Shown here: piece after piece, positions 22,764 through 35,495 of the stretch
Position numbering within the stretch: position 1 is the stretch's first letter
Layout of the letters: each line of letters begins with the position of its first letter
Source of the DNA: Sipunculus nudus
Lineage: Eukaryota > Annelida > Sipuncula > Golfingiida > Sipunculidae
Reading direction: 5' to 3'
Length of the DNA: 64,000 nt
Assembly: GCA_026874595.1 (NCBI GenBank)
Contig: CM049308.1
Coordinates: 41,094,527-41,158,526 of the forward strand
The notes under the pieces: generated by a model
The model's input: the letters and a program-made list of their open reading frames with translations, nothing else
Databases searched by the model: none
Told to the model about the DNA's origin: nothing
Translations under genes and position numbers: made by a program

Positions 22764-23470
22764 GGGAGTCTGCCCAGGACCAGAGTCACAATGCTGTGTG
22801 GTTGTTATTCTGAGCTTCAGGTAGCCTTGTATCACTGCTTCAGGTGGCAGGTGCTGTTCCAGGGCTGAACAGTAAATCTGCCAACCTCATCCTCTTGGGG
22901 CATGAGTGCTGTCATCATCTTCGCTACCTATGTATCTGCCTAGAATAGTGATCAGCCATTATGCCCTGTCATGACACACGTGAATGACATGAGGCTATAA
23001 TACAGCTGGGCCCGTCGTTGATGTTGCAAAAGGCAGGACTGTTGACCTCACTTGGAACTGAGGAATTAATACATAGAAGAATTGCAGACTGGTCTCACAA
23101 TAGTGTACATGTATTCCCGAAATGTGCCACAATGGATATATAGAAGACCCATTGGGCCTTGCCTCCTTTTTATTGGGGGAAGGGCTTTGCATAAGAATAA
23201 GGTCATGTTGGCTTGTTGGCTGATACCCCCTCCCCCCCGATAAATTAATTCCACTTGTACTTCAAGAAATAGAAATAACTGCCATAGAAATGCCATTTCA
23301 AAATGCTTGAAATGATTAGAATGCATGATGTTTGAGTAAGTTTCTTAAGTTAAAATCATATTTTATGTAATTCTTGAATCCATTAATAGTAAGATTTTAT
23401 CCTACCAGACAGCAATGTCTTTTTATTGACAATCCCCAATAAAGCAATAGTCTTATTTTCTAAACATTCT

Positions 23471-23838
23471 CATAATAAAAAAAGAGGCTGTGTAGTACTT
23501 AATGGCCCCAAAACATAAACATATCATAGTAGTAGACTGCCTGTTGTACGTAATTGGCCTAAAAACATAAAGATTGTCATAATAATAGACTGTCTGTTGT
23601 ACTTAATTGCCCAAAAACATAATCATTTTTATAATAATAGACACTCTGTTATACTTAATGGCCCAAAAACCTAAACATTATCATAATAAAAAGAAGCTGT
23701 CTGTTATACTTAATGGCCCATAAAGATAAACATTTTCATAATAAAAAGAGGCTGTACTAGAGGCTGATGGCCAAAAAACATAATCAATTCATTGTAGGAG
23801 ACTGTCAGTTGTACTTAATGGCCCAAAAACACAAACCC
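23471..23838. repeat. ~52-bp tandem array, 7 diverged copies
   Basis: Each unit contains TGT.GTACTTAATGGCCCAAAAACATAA and then an AT-rich spacer with CATAATAATAGAC or CATAATAAAAAGAGGC. The AAAACATAA landmark recurs at about 23510, 23562, 23614, 23666, 23720, 23775 and 23826, that is every 51-55 bp. Divergence between units indicates an old array. No coding frame persists through it. Confidence 0.85.
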
Positions 23839-26800
23839 TATATGGTCAGACTTTTGTAGTCAAGACAAAATTCTTCTTTTGATGCAGAGCAGTGTCTGCA
23901 ATAAATAAGAAAACCTAACAATATCTTTGATAACACTTCAGGTCTTTAGGTTTGTAAACAGCAATTAAACAGTTTTTGACTCTCAAGGATTTACTTATTA
24001 TCACCGGCTTTAATTAACATGTGACACTGCAGCTGGGTAATCACATTGTTAATTGTCTGTAAGTCTGAATTAATCAGTTTAAGTGAAAATGACCTTAAAA
24101 CAGTAACTCAGTTCCCCTTTCCGCTGTTGGAAATTTTGTTAAAAGCCAACAAAGTCATGAGATATGCCAAGAGGTTCCAGTGAGAGAATTTTATATAAAT
24201 TAACTTAGCTTAAAAAGCACGTGTTTGCACTAAATTGACTGCAACTGCTGAGAATAGAAATAATGCAGGAGTTCATGGAGAGAGGATTAGTGCATCATTT
24301 ATTAGGCACAGTGTTTCCCTCTGGCAGGCCATGAAGTCCTAGAGCCACTACCTGAAAATTGATGATGTTTAATGGCTCTTGCCTTGGTATAATCCTATTT
24401 CCTGGATTAAACTCCTGCAGGTAGCACTGCATGTGGGATATATTTTTTCTGTTTTATTCAGGATGGCCCCTGTCACCATGAGCACATAACTAACCAACTA
24501 ATTCATTATTGAATGAGTACCTTATCAGCCACATGACCCACTGCCCATTCTTTTGTTCTGTTCATGATAATCTACTCTCCAGTCAGCCTTGAGATCTCAT
24601 ATTTCTGGTCAACATGACCTACTCTCTCTACACATGTTCAGGTATCAAACATTATTTTCTATGCAGTAATTGACTCTGGGTTTGGTGCCAGTTCATCTCC
24701 ATTTATGGTATCAATGGAAAGGACTATATTTTCAGATAATATCAAGAACTGGAAATTGCTTACAACTTAATTGCTAAGGATGCATTTTTGCATGACCATT
24801 TACACAATTTAAAAACTGTTAACAGAAAAATGTTTGAATATAAAGGGAAGGAAATTGAATTGTGTTAATGTTTCATCAAGTGTATTCACAAAGCTAACAC
24901 ATTGACATGGATCTCCAGAGATAATTTTAAGTAAACACAAAAACAGTTAATTCATTGTTTTTGACTTCTTTAGTACATATATTGGTAGGAGAATATAGCT
25001 ACATTTACAAATACTTAAATGGTATACCCTTAATTCCAACATTTGACTGGCGGCATTTGGGTTCACCTCTTTGTTACACAATGCCCATAGTTTCTATCTG
25101 TCAAAGCCCTTTTGTGAATCAATGTGAAATTTCTCAAGATTTATCATAATTATATGGGGGGAGGGGGGAACCTATGACAAACTTGGCAGTTTTAGTTCCC
25201 AGCAGTTTTAGAAGAAAGAAAAATGTCAGTTAGGGTGCATCGCTACTTCACTGCCAATGGTAGAGTGGCGCCACCTTCAGGTGTAATAAAGATTACCTGT
25301 GTAATAGTTATATCTCATATTACATTTTCATAATTGCTATTGAAAACGGTCAGTAATGACATTTCAAATTAGATTGAAAAGAGCCTTGGAGAATTGTTTT
25401 ATCCCGTAGCAGAGTGCATTGTGATCGATCAACCCTGAAAACTTGTTTCTGGCAGTTTTGTAATTGGCCGTAAAAGGGGATTATCAGAAATTAAAATGAA
25501 GAAAAAATATGAGACCAGCCAAGCTTAATTGAGATTGATAGCATTGCTGCATGAGAACCATTAAGCATTGATTTTTTATGAGAGCCTCTTCAAGCAGAAG
25601 TTCTCATAAAAAAAATAGGTACTCCAAGATAGAGAATAGTATGTTGCTTATCTGCTGGCCGGCTCATTGACGGCCAAACATGTTTGGGTGTGGCCCCTCT
25701 TACTGGGTGTGGCATCACAGTTGTACGTCACATGGTCATTATCATTTGCAAGTGAACAGTGTGGTCATTGTTACCGATAATATGTAATACTTAGTAAACA
25801 TGTCAAATGTTAATTAGTGGCTTAAGGTCACTAGAGATTCTGGTTACAGAACATGCCAACTGATGTATGGTAAAAATCATCTTTCACGGACATTGTTGTT
25901 AATATTGACTGGTATAGCAACTTAAATAGTCAAGTTAATTAAATGTGTTTATAAATTTGTGTGTGGCAATTAAGGTAAAAGAAAGAAATAACCTCCTGTC
26001 CATCAGACCTTGCGATGTTACACTTTCTGATTTTACAATTATATAATGAAATATTTTAATAGAGAATCAGTAGTACTCAGATCAACATTCATACTAAGTG
26101 TCTATATTCTGAGAATAATTCAGGGAACCATCATAAATATGCAGGACTGTAGTTTCAGGGATTTAAGTATATATAAAAGTACATTCTCTAATTGTTTAGA
26201 ACCACCATATGATGTTGGGAAAGTAACCACCTACTAAGTTGCATGCATACAAAACTAGTCTCATACTTAACTTATGCCATCAGAAACCAAAAAGCCATTT
26301 TTGGTAACATCTACCAAAATAATGCATGATTAGTATTGAGGGAATAAGAATATTGGTTTCCTTGTTACAATTTTACAATTTGAATTATATTATCTATGTG
26401 AATGTTGTGATGTCATATACATACTTTTGGTACATTGTGATGTTATTAACAGTTTGTTTTACTGTTGTCTTTGGCATACCTATCCATCCATTAAGATGGA
26501 ATGGCACATGGACACAGGTGTTTCACAGTTGTATCAATGAATTCCACCCACATTTCAGCCAATCAAATTGAGAATTCTCAGCAGAGCAATGTGAGCAACA
26601 CGCATATCACATTCTCAGCATAACTCTTTCCTTGTGCAAAAAACCTTGAATACCAAGTATTTTGATAAATAAATCATTTTATTCGTTTGGTCAATCTTCA
26701 GAATTATTGGAACCAGAAACTGTTTCAGTTTCATCTAATTTTTTCCCCATTTGTGCTGCATTTGTAAAATGACATAACATGACACAAAAGATCCAGTTTG

Positions 26801-29389
26801 GTCTCTGCTTTGTAGAGTATTATAATTCCCACAGGAAGCTAATGCCTGGTAGTCACATATTACGTGTCCCATCTCCATTCAGTTAACAAACATCAGACTC
26901 GTGGGAATATTGTGGTGAAATATTTATTTTTATTCTAAAGAAAGTCTGAAATTTACTACTAAAGTAATAACTGAATTGAAAATCAAATTGAAAGTAAATA
27001 ATTAATTTATTGACTTTATTTGAAGCCCCCTCAAAATTCAAAGGCCTAGTGTATGATAAGTGAAGTTATCCTCTCCACCTCATCATCAATATCATGGCTG
27101 TCAAGACCTGCTGTTCTCTTGTCAAAAGAGTCCTTTATGACTCACTGCACACTTTTATCTTATCTCTTACTCACTATCAAACTTTTTACAATCACTTGCT
27201 GGCATGTTTATTTTGCAGAGAGATGTGTTAACACATCCATGAGGTCTGTCATTTGTCATGATTGATATCAAGACCCTAGACCTTAGGTTGTTGTATTGAT
27301 GAAAATGCATTTGACAGATTCTTTGATGAGGAGGAGTATTTGTTGATAGATGCCGATCAGATAAGCTGCTTTATTTACATTTGTAATTTTTCATTTAGAA
27401 TTTACTTTTTCAAAGAAACCTTAAACTGGATATTATTATATTGGGGCCTATTCGGTTATTTGACATCTAGTAATTAAAGATAATCCCTCAAACCTTTCAT
27501 AAAAATAGGCCAGAAAAAAACAATCCCACTACACACAGGCTGCTCATTTGTTGCTGCATACAGGCTGCTCCACATGTTCATAAAATTTTAGGGACCAAAA
27601 CGTAATAATCCAAACACATTTAACAAGGACATCTGTGGGCAGGTTGGACAAAGTAGGGTTTCACAAAGGCAATTTTGCAACCACTTTTTTCAATTTCTGC
27701 ACATATGCAACCAACCAATTAGGATACATGGTTTTTCCATTTGTCAACAGTGCTGTGATAATTACAGCTTGTTGGTAAACAAGGGCATACATCCATCACA
27801 GAGGGGTTATAGGGACTTTTCCTAAAAAGAATTCCTTAGAGTTCATTAACATGTATACAGAGTGATTCAGAAATCACATAAATTCTACAGAAAATGAGGT
27901 GAATAGCTGGCTTTAAGGTGTCTGAAGCCTTCTCCTTCATTCAGCAGTCTAAAATTGATTTATCTGTTTATCATTTTCCTTTTTAGCAAATTCCATTACT
28001 TATGATTGGGTTCTATCCTTGCATTCCTTAAGAACACTTTCATATAATGCAATACTAAAAACTTCTGGCAGTTTTAATTCTTACAGAAGGATGACTCAAT
28101 TCAAACATAAGTTAAGCTGCATTAAACAAATAAAATTTATGATGAGTTATACAGGTACAGATCCATCATGAAAGCTTCTATTACCATGGTTACAAGATGT
28201 GTGATGCTGAATGTTGATGGGAGAATATTGATGTCTCTAGCAGCTAATGGGTGTGATGCAGCAGTTGTGTAAATGAACTGTGCATGGAGTTATTGGCCAC
28301 AGCAGGTCCTGGTGATACCAACAAAGACCATGGCTAATTCACTGCATCAGATTTTTATTCAGCTCTGTTAGTAAACATGCAAATATTTTTTATAAATCTC
28401 TTGTATGAAGGTACATATTTATTCAAAGCTTATAAGGTATTACAGTATCTTTGTCTAAAGGATTTAACACATCAGAACAGATCAGCTACGATGACAACAC
28501 AAGATGATAATGTACCTAAATTCTGTATTGATCTGTTCCAGGTTTTCATAATCTGTCATTCTCTCGGTAAAATGCACTGTTTAATGAGTGATTTTCTGAA
28601 CTTTCACTGATTAGGCATTTCTTTGGATCAGAATTGTTTTATAAATCAGTCATGAGTATTGAATTGCTAATTAACATTTTGTCATTGCACAGCCATGCAG
28701 ATGAAAGACATTTTTCTGCACCTTGAACACTGAGGGTCCTTTTAACATAACATTCACTGATCATCACATAACTTTTGCAAGACATATATTCCACTGTCAA
28801 CTACTGTTTAGTTGTCCCATCCTGCTATTTTTTTAAGCTAAAGATATACATAAATATCATGGAATGTCCGCTCTAAGGTTAATTCTGTGAAACTTAATTC
28901 TCATTGAACTTCACATTGAGGGACCCCTTCCCTACCCTTTTGACTCTAAATCTGATTGGAGCATCATGAAGTATTTTGACCATAACAAACTGCACATTAT
29001 ATCTTTTTCAGAACATTTGGCAAAATTAAAGCAAGTCTCATTTTAGGCTTGCATGCAGAATGCCTTGGCTTCTAGGTAGTTCTGGGATGAATTTGTGGAA
29101 TACAATTTCTGGTATAAATTGCAGAAGCAGCAAAACTTATAATGTGACTAAGGTCACACTTGAAAAGACTGCTGAAAGACATGGGAGGTAAAATTCATGG
29201 TCGGAAAAACAGATCAGTTAGCTTGAAGATGTTGAATTTTTTAACTCCATGGCATTATACTATTCTTGGTAAATGATGTGAAATTGTTGGTGTCAGAAGT
29301 GGGATCATAAAATTCTTGCTAGGGTCAGGTCAGCTGTAGGATTTGAAAAGAACACTGGATTCTGTACATGACAAGACAGCTGGTGTATA
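23839..29389. other. Long AT-rich stretch without supported gene
   Basis: More than 5 kb in which I find no convincing exon, RNA gene or repeat array. ORFs are AT-driven. Short G-rich runs occur at about 25155-25168. A pyrimidine-rich acceptor-like site at 29010 has only a ~20-codon open frame behind it. It could be intron or intergenic DNA. Confidence 0.4.
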
Positions 29390-29658
29390 TGTCAAGGCCC
29401 AGATCGCGATCTGGACGGATCTTAGATCTGTACAGCCCAAATTGCGATCACAGTTCAGGCCGGCCCAAACTGTAATCGCAATCCAGGCTGGCCAGATCTT
29501 AGATCCGTCCAGCCTAGATTGCGATCGCAGTTTAGTCCGGCCCAGACTGCGATCCTGTCCTTCTTGCTTCAGGATTGCAATCTGGTCTGGACAGATCTAA
29601 GATCAGTCCAGCCAAGATTGCGATCCTAAACTTTACCAGCCCATATTGCGATCCATGC
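29390..29658 (+). repeat. Left terminal inverted repeat of foldback element
   Basis: It pairs with 31131-31394. It contains three palindromic modules centred near GATCTTAGATC or GATCTAAGATC (about 29420, 29493 and 29592). The ORF at 29343-29600 merely reads through it. The same peptide words appear from the right copy on the minus strand, which proves the inversion. Confidence 0.88.
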
Positions 29659-31130
29659 TTTTACGATCACAGGAGTGAAACATTGGTTGTTTTACCAACT
29701 CATTTGGTATTGCATTGTACCATTTTCGCATAATAAATACAATTATAATACAGAAAGGCAATTTTCACTCCTTCATATCACAGGAGTGAAACATGGGATG
29801 TATCACCAACTCATTTAGTATTGCATGGTTGTTGAAAAAAGGTAACAAGGAACCCATGGGTTTTATATGCTCACAAAATTTGATTTGGAAGAGGAGATAG
29901 GCAAGTGCAGGTTTTGTGTGGTAATATAAGCTGCATTATGAGCTGATGGTGTTTAACTCAAGTTATGTAAGATTATGATAATATCCTTGGAGACAGGGAA
30001 GAGGATTGATGTCATTTATATTATACACAGTTGGAATGGTGTGCTGTTTTCACATAGGTTTTGACTTGGCCATATAACTTTATCTACATTGCAGTAGAAT
30101 TATTTGAAAAAAAAAACCTGTCCATTATCAGTCATGGTAATTCTGATTTTTACAAATGAGAACTTTTATTTAATAATTACTGGTTATTCCTACCCAAGAA
30201 TAAAACTTAAATAATATAACTATTTATTATAAATTAAAAACAAATATTGTGTCAAATATAATTTAAATTAAAAATAATAACAGCATCATATGAAAAGATC
30301 TTTTAATAATATAATTGAAATAAATGATTATTAAAACAATCTTATAGAATATATTCATGAATACATTCATGATTACATTTTGAAAGTATTTGCATTTGTT
30401 TTCAAATACTTTCATTTATACCTGTATTCCTATTTTTATGCATGAAATTATGGAGTACATATATTCATATTCGCATTCAAATATATTTGCAAAGTATTCT
30501 TATCATGTCTGGTATTTATTCAGTTTCAGCAAAACAAAGTTCTTGAGAATCCAGAATTTACAAATTTCACAAATTGATCTTAAGTATGATCATAATGATC
30601 ATAAGTACCTGGTTTTATGGCTTGAATTTATATTTAAACATAAAACTATTATATTCACTTTGGACTACTTTCACATCAATCTAAGCACTAGACATAGCAA
30701 AAGTCTTATGACAATTATCAACATTACAGAAATCATAACGAGAACTTGTCTAAGGTCTGATTTTTTATCATATTTAAATATTTTTATTTTAAAAAATGTA
30801 AAAAAAATTTAAAAGAAATCTCAGCTATGAAACCATTATAAGAATAAAAAATAACTCAAGCATAAGAACACCCTATAAATTGTACAAGGAAAAAACTAGA
30901 GATGGGCAAGTTTAATTTTATTAACATAAATTGAGGAACCAGCAATACAGATTTTGATTATTTACATAGTCTTGTGACAGCTGATACAGCCACGAGTCTT
31001 AATATTATTAGTGAAACATATTGACATATTTAATCAGTACTTGTCTGAGTAAAATTTTAAAATTTTGACATATTTTACTCTTTTTATATTTTAAAATAAC
31101 TATAAATTAACAAGCTGAAACACTTGGATC

Positions 31131-31394
31131 GCATGGATCGCAATATGGGCTGGTCAAGTTTAGGATCGCAATCTTGACTGGACAGATCTTAGATCTGTCC
31201 AGTCCAGATTGCGATCCTGAAGCAAGAAAGACAAGATCACAATCTGGGCCGGACTAAACTGCGATCGCAATATAGGCTGGACAGATTTAAGATATGGCCA
31301 GCCTGGATTGGATCGCAGTTTGAGTCTGAACTGCGATCGCAATTTGGGCTGGACAGATCTAAGATCCGTCCAGATCGCAATCTGGGCCTTGACA
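31131..31394 (-). repeat. Right terminal inverted repeat of foldback element
   Basis: Inverted partner of 29390-29658, including the same inner edge (GCATGGATCGCAATATGGGC) and outer edge (GGGCCTTGACA). A few-base indel makes it slightly shorter than the left copy. Confidence 0.88.
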
Positions 31395-33687
31395 TATTCA
31401 TTTAGCATTAAGATTTACCTCTACGGCTTTAAATGATATTCTCATGATACGGTACATACTGCGGTACTTCACAAGGAACAATATGTTACATAAAAGTAGT
31501 ATTAGAGTTCAGACTTCAAGTCATTGCTCTTCTTTGCATATGTTCACTAAGCTATTACTTCCATGCTTCAGGAATTGGATTGGTCAAGTGGCAGTTAGCC
31601 AACCAGGAGCTGATAAACTTGGCCAAATATATTTCATCGTACATGCACTGGGCCACTTACTGATATTAAATTTCGAATGTTGTTTGTGAAACATTGGACT
31701 TCCTGTTGGATGGTCATATAACATCAGTGTCAATACATGGACATCTGATGATACTGATACAATACTTGACTTTGTATGGCAAGGTGTGAGTGCACCTGTG
31801 AATCATTACAGCTCTAAAATAACCTCAATGGCAAATTTTCTCTCAATATGCCCCATCATAGTGCACATTGAAATAAAAAGCAATGCTAAAGACTGTGGTA
31901 TTGTTAAAAAATATATCAAAGCAAGATGAACTGATGGTCATTCAGGCAGGCAACTTGTAACATATGTGGCATTAAAGCTAATGACTTTTGATTGCTCATA
32001 ACCATGAAATGTAAGGTGCTGGTATCCATTCACATTTAGACAAATGGCATTTTTATATATACTGCTCATACAGGCATAAATCTGACCATGGGGTCACTAC
32101 TAGAAATGGCAGAGTTTTTATTGCAATCAGGTAAAATAAACAAGAATAAACAATCAGAATTTTTTTCATCAACATAATTATTTTGAATGAACAAGCAGAT
32201 TTTATTATATAGTAATTAAAGCATTTATTGACATAATTCCAACCTGTCAAACAGTGTTGAAAGGTCAAGCTCTTTATCATGTCTCTTGCAAATAAATAAC
32301 TACAGTTTTTTCCTGAAAAAGTCATATTTTTTTCCGGGAATAATACCTTTTAATTCTGTAAAACCCCTAGAAAATGTCTACAGTATCAAAAAGATACAGG
32401 TAAATGTTTCCATGCTCTGTCAAGCTACCTTATAGTGCTCTTTTTGAAGTAACTGTGGCCTACTTTTGGATGTCACTATTTAAGCTTGTCTTTTGGAAAA
32501 TCACGGAACTCTCTGGTTTATTGACATGGAACTTTGCTAAACCAAATTAAACAAAGTCAGTATGGATACCAAACTTTGTCAGGAACTGTGACCTGAAATA
32601 AATAGTTGATGAAGTTTTATTCTTTGGTATCCGTAGCAGTACCTTTTGAAGTGTACAACAGGTGAGGTAACAGAATTAACCCCTGTCAGATCCATGGTAC
32701 AGGTGTATCCAGTTGTCTAAAGACATGATCGGTAATTTACAGCAATTGTGCACGTCTGGAACCTTGGCAGGGGATGCACATACAGCATTATGCAAGGGAG
32801 AAAACCTTCCTTGGGCATAAGTCATCCAGCAGCAAAGAAAAACTGCAGGAGGCAGATAAAAAAAGAGAACAAAAAGGCAGGTTTATAGAGACCAGCTTAT
32901 GCCATGTGAACAGAGGCACCAGCTATTTTCCTGCAAGACAAATGTTGGTGGGTAACGCGGAAATATATGTGAGTAGATTAGCAGTGTGGCTGTTATTAGT
33001 GCGATTATAACTGTACAGCTGTGTGTCAAGGTCTGATATTTAGCACCAGAGCACACCTGTCCTGTGCAGGTCCACAGATGTCTGCGCTGAGGCAGGCAAC
33101 TCGATATTGATTGTGTATATCCTGCCTTCTTCAGCTGCCAGCTAGATTACTCATACAGACTAATAATACAATTAAGTAATGTATTGCCCCCTCCCTGCAT
33201 CAGCACACGTTTTTCTTGCACAGAGGGGTGGGGGGGCCCATTGCATTCCTTGTATATCTCCTGAAGCAGCAGAGCATGCCCCTCAAAAACAAACTCAGCT
33301 CAAGGCAAAAGCATGTAAAAACCAGTGGGTTTGGGGATCATAACCCTCCCTTATTCCTGTTTTACATACATGAAATATTCTGCTAACATTCTCTTGCAAA
33401 ATACCAGTCAAACTCTGCCTCTTCTGGAGAAGAAATTCCGGGATTCAATATGACCAATTTACTTCTCATATATTGATTCACAGGTACCCTACATCCTGAA
33501 AAAAAAATCATGAATTTTGACTATTAAAATTCAATACTTAAAAGTCACAAACTTTTATTAACATACTGTGTGTTGGAAAATATATTTTATCCATGTGCCC
33601 TTTTATGTTTATAAATTAGTAATGTTTTAATGAAATGTGGCAAGTACAGTTCTTGCTTAAATAGTGATGGGGACAAAGGTCATGAAT
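31395..33687. other. Unassigned stretch
   Basis: Mostly AT-rich. At 32840-32880 an A/G-rich tract forms a very strong splice acceptor on the minus strand, but only a ~17-codon frame follows. On the plus strand the ORF 32774-33010 reads hydrophilic residues (KEKLQEADKKREQKGRF) through that tract. Neither is convincing. A G-rich run is at 33226-33237. Confidence 0.4.
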
Positions 33688-34813
33688 TTTTAGCTCAGCT
33701 GATTGTAAGTCATCTGAGCTATAGCGATCACTCTTTGTCCGTCCGGCCATCCAGCCGTCTGTCCGTTAACAAGGCACAAATCGTAACCACTGGACCTGGA
33801 ATCTTCTAACTTTACATCAAAGGAGGTCCATGAAAAGTCCCCTTAGAAACCTAGAATTTGGTCTCTGTTACCCATATTCTTCAAGCTATGGGGCTCCCAA
33901 GTATCCCCCAGAATAATGAAAAATTTGTTACAAAAGCTCAAGTATCTGAACAACTTATGCATTGATCACCATGATTCATTGCATGGATATTGATCATGGA
34001 GTGTTTCATCAGTTTCTGCAGACTGGTGGCGCCACCTGTATTTTTTTTAGAGGTCCATGAAAAGTCTTCTTGGAAACCTTGAATTAGGTCTCTGTCACCC
34101 ATATTGTCCGAGCATACGGGCTCAGAAGTAACCCCAAGAATAACTAAAAATTTGATACAAAAGCTCTGGTATCTGAACAACTAGTGCATTATTCAGCATT
34201 ATTCTTTGCATGCATATGTATCATGGAGTGTTTCATCAGTTCCTGCAGACTGGTGGTGATACCTGGACTTTTTTGAATTTTTACGCATTTTTATCTTTAT
34301 TTTTGAGACCACAAATCATTACTGTTTGACCCTGAATCTTCTTTCTTGACATCATGGAAGGTCCATTAAAAACTGAATGGAAACCTGACATTAGGTCTCT
34401 GTTACCCATATGCTCTGAGCTATGGGGCTTATAAGCACCCCTTAGAATAATAAATGAAAATTTGATACCAAAGTAGGGCACACATCATAACCATAGGGCC
34501 TAGAATCTTCTAACTTGACGTCCCGAGAGTTCCTCAAAAGTTCTACCCAGAAAGCTGAAATTGGGTCACAGTGACCTATATTCTCAAAATTTTGGGTATG
34601 TTTGAGCACCCCAGATGTAATGCAAAATACACACAAACTGCCAGATCTCATGAAAGGCTGGTTGCATGGATTGTCATCAAATATGTTGAGCTAATGGGTC
34701 TTGATGAACTTGAGCTAATATGCATGAGCAATCTTAATTAGTTTTCTGTGCAATGACATTTTATCAACATGTCAGTCGGCTTAACGTCATGACCCATGGG
34801 TCACTTGTTATTT
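33688..34813 (+). mobile_element. TTTTAGCTCAG element with four degenerate units
   Basis: The left end is a hairpin: AGCTCAGCTGA at 33691 pairs at 10 of 11 positions with TCATCTGAGCT ending at 33720. It is followed by a GTCCGTCCGGCCATCC-type run, typical of a repeat I associate with molluscs. Four diverged units follow, marked by GAGGTCCATGAAAAGTC and relatives at about 33823, 34051, 34355 and 34525. The right end is a perfect 14-bp palindrome TGACCCATGGGTCA (34790-34803) followed by CTTGTTATTTT. ORFs in this interval (33938-34180, 34281-34481, 34442-34651, all minus) are read-throughs of the units. Confidence 0.7.
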
Positions 34814-35063
34814 TAATTCAGTGAAAAGTCATAATACAAGTCATGAACAACTGTTCTTCTGGAAGTGTAGGAACCGTGGTTTAGACAAACAATCAAACAG
34901 ACCAAAGTACTAACAGCAGCTCAATATCTTATGTTGGTTGACTATATTTATACAGATGCACGTATTAATATTTGTCAAGTATAATTGTCATGTTTTAAAT
35001 TTACCTTTCCACCTGTGATATGTAATAAATAAAATACTTTGATTTTAAAGTAACTCATCATAA

Positions 35064-35495
35064 AGGGCTCGACATTAAATTTTGAAGTATTAGCCCTATT
35101 TGGTAAGTAACATCCAGCTTTTACATGCCCTACATGAACTTTTACTTGTCCTTAAAGATCAGTGAACACAACCACAAACACAAAATGTGTTCCACATGCT
35201 TATTTTGTAACAATAGACATGTTCTTGTGTTTCTTTTTTTTTTTAAATAATATTTTTCTGTAGCATTTGGACTGATAATTATGCAGGTAATGTAGTAGTA
35301 CAGTATGATTTCATTTCTCCAAGAAAGAAAATGGCTGACTTATGATTAGTGAAGATTCAGGCCTTTGTGTTAAGGTCTATGTTGAACCAACTTGTCCAGT
35401 CAGGCAAGTAGGAGTCCACTTTTGTTGCCCTATCACCATTTTTTTAAACTTTTACTTGCCCTGGGCAAGCAGTTAACTGTTAATGTTGAGCCCTG
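35064..35495 (-). mobile_element. CAGGGCT MITE, copy 3 (inverted)
   Basis: Its right end read on the minus strand is CAGGGCTCAACATTAACAG, followed by the same TTAACTGCTTGCCCAGGGC block as copy 2, so it is in the opposite orientation. The left end is AGGGCTCGACATTAA with the first C lost. The flanks CATAA and CATTA are a 5-bp duplication with one mismatch. It is 432 bp with an AT-rich, T-run-containing interior and no coding capacity. Confidence 0.8.

Larger units (their letters stand above)
29390..31394. mobile_element. Foldback-type element with ~265-bp terminal repeats
   Basis: Two long inverted repeats (29390-29658 and 31131-31394), about 90% identical by eye, flank a ~1.47-kb AT-rich interior. 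The outer ends are TGTCAAGGCCC and GGGCCTTGACA, each flanked by TA, consistent with a TA target duplication. The terminal repeats are themselves made of palindromic modules, with GGAC-GATCTTAGATC-GTCC-type words recurring about every 75-100 bp, separated by ATTGCGATC words. The interior begins with a ~52-bp direct repeat (29665 and 29776). Its only ORF (30390-30812) is Ile/Phe/Tyr-rich with no transposase motif, so the element appears non-autonomous. Long modular inverted repeats recall foldback or Galileo-like elements, and the TA sites recall Tc1/mariner-mobilised ones. The class is undecided. Confidence 0.8.

Noticed and set aside
30390-30812. 140-codon ORF inside the foldback element, possible transposase
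   Set aside because: It is Ile/Phe/Tyr/Asn-rich as expected from AT-rich DNA. I see no DDE/D pattern or DNA-binding motif.
29343-31408. ORFs at 29343-29600 (+) and 31160-31408 (-) with matching peptides
   Set aside because: They share peptide words only because they translate the two arms of the same inverted repeat.
32774-33010. 78-codon plus ORF with Lys/Glu-rich start
   Set aside because: The hydrophilic stretch comes from an A/G-rich tract that is equally well read as a minus-strand pyrimidine tract. There is no family match and no splice logic.
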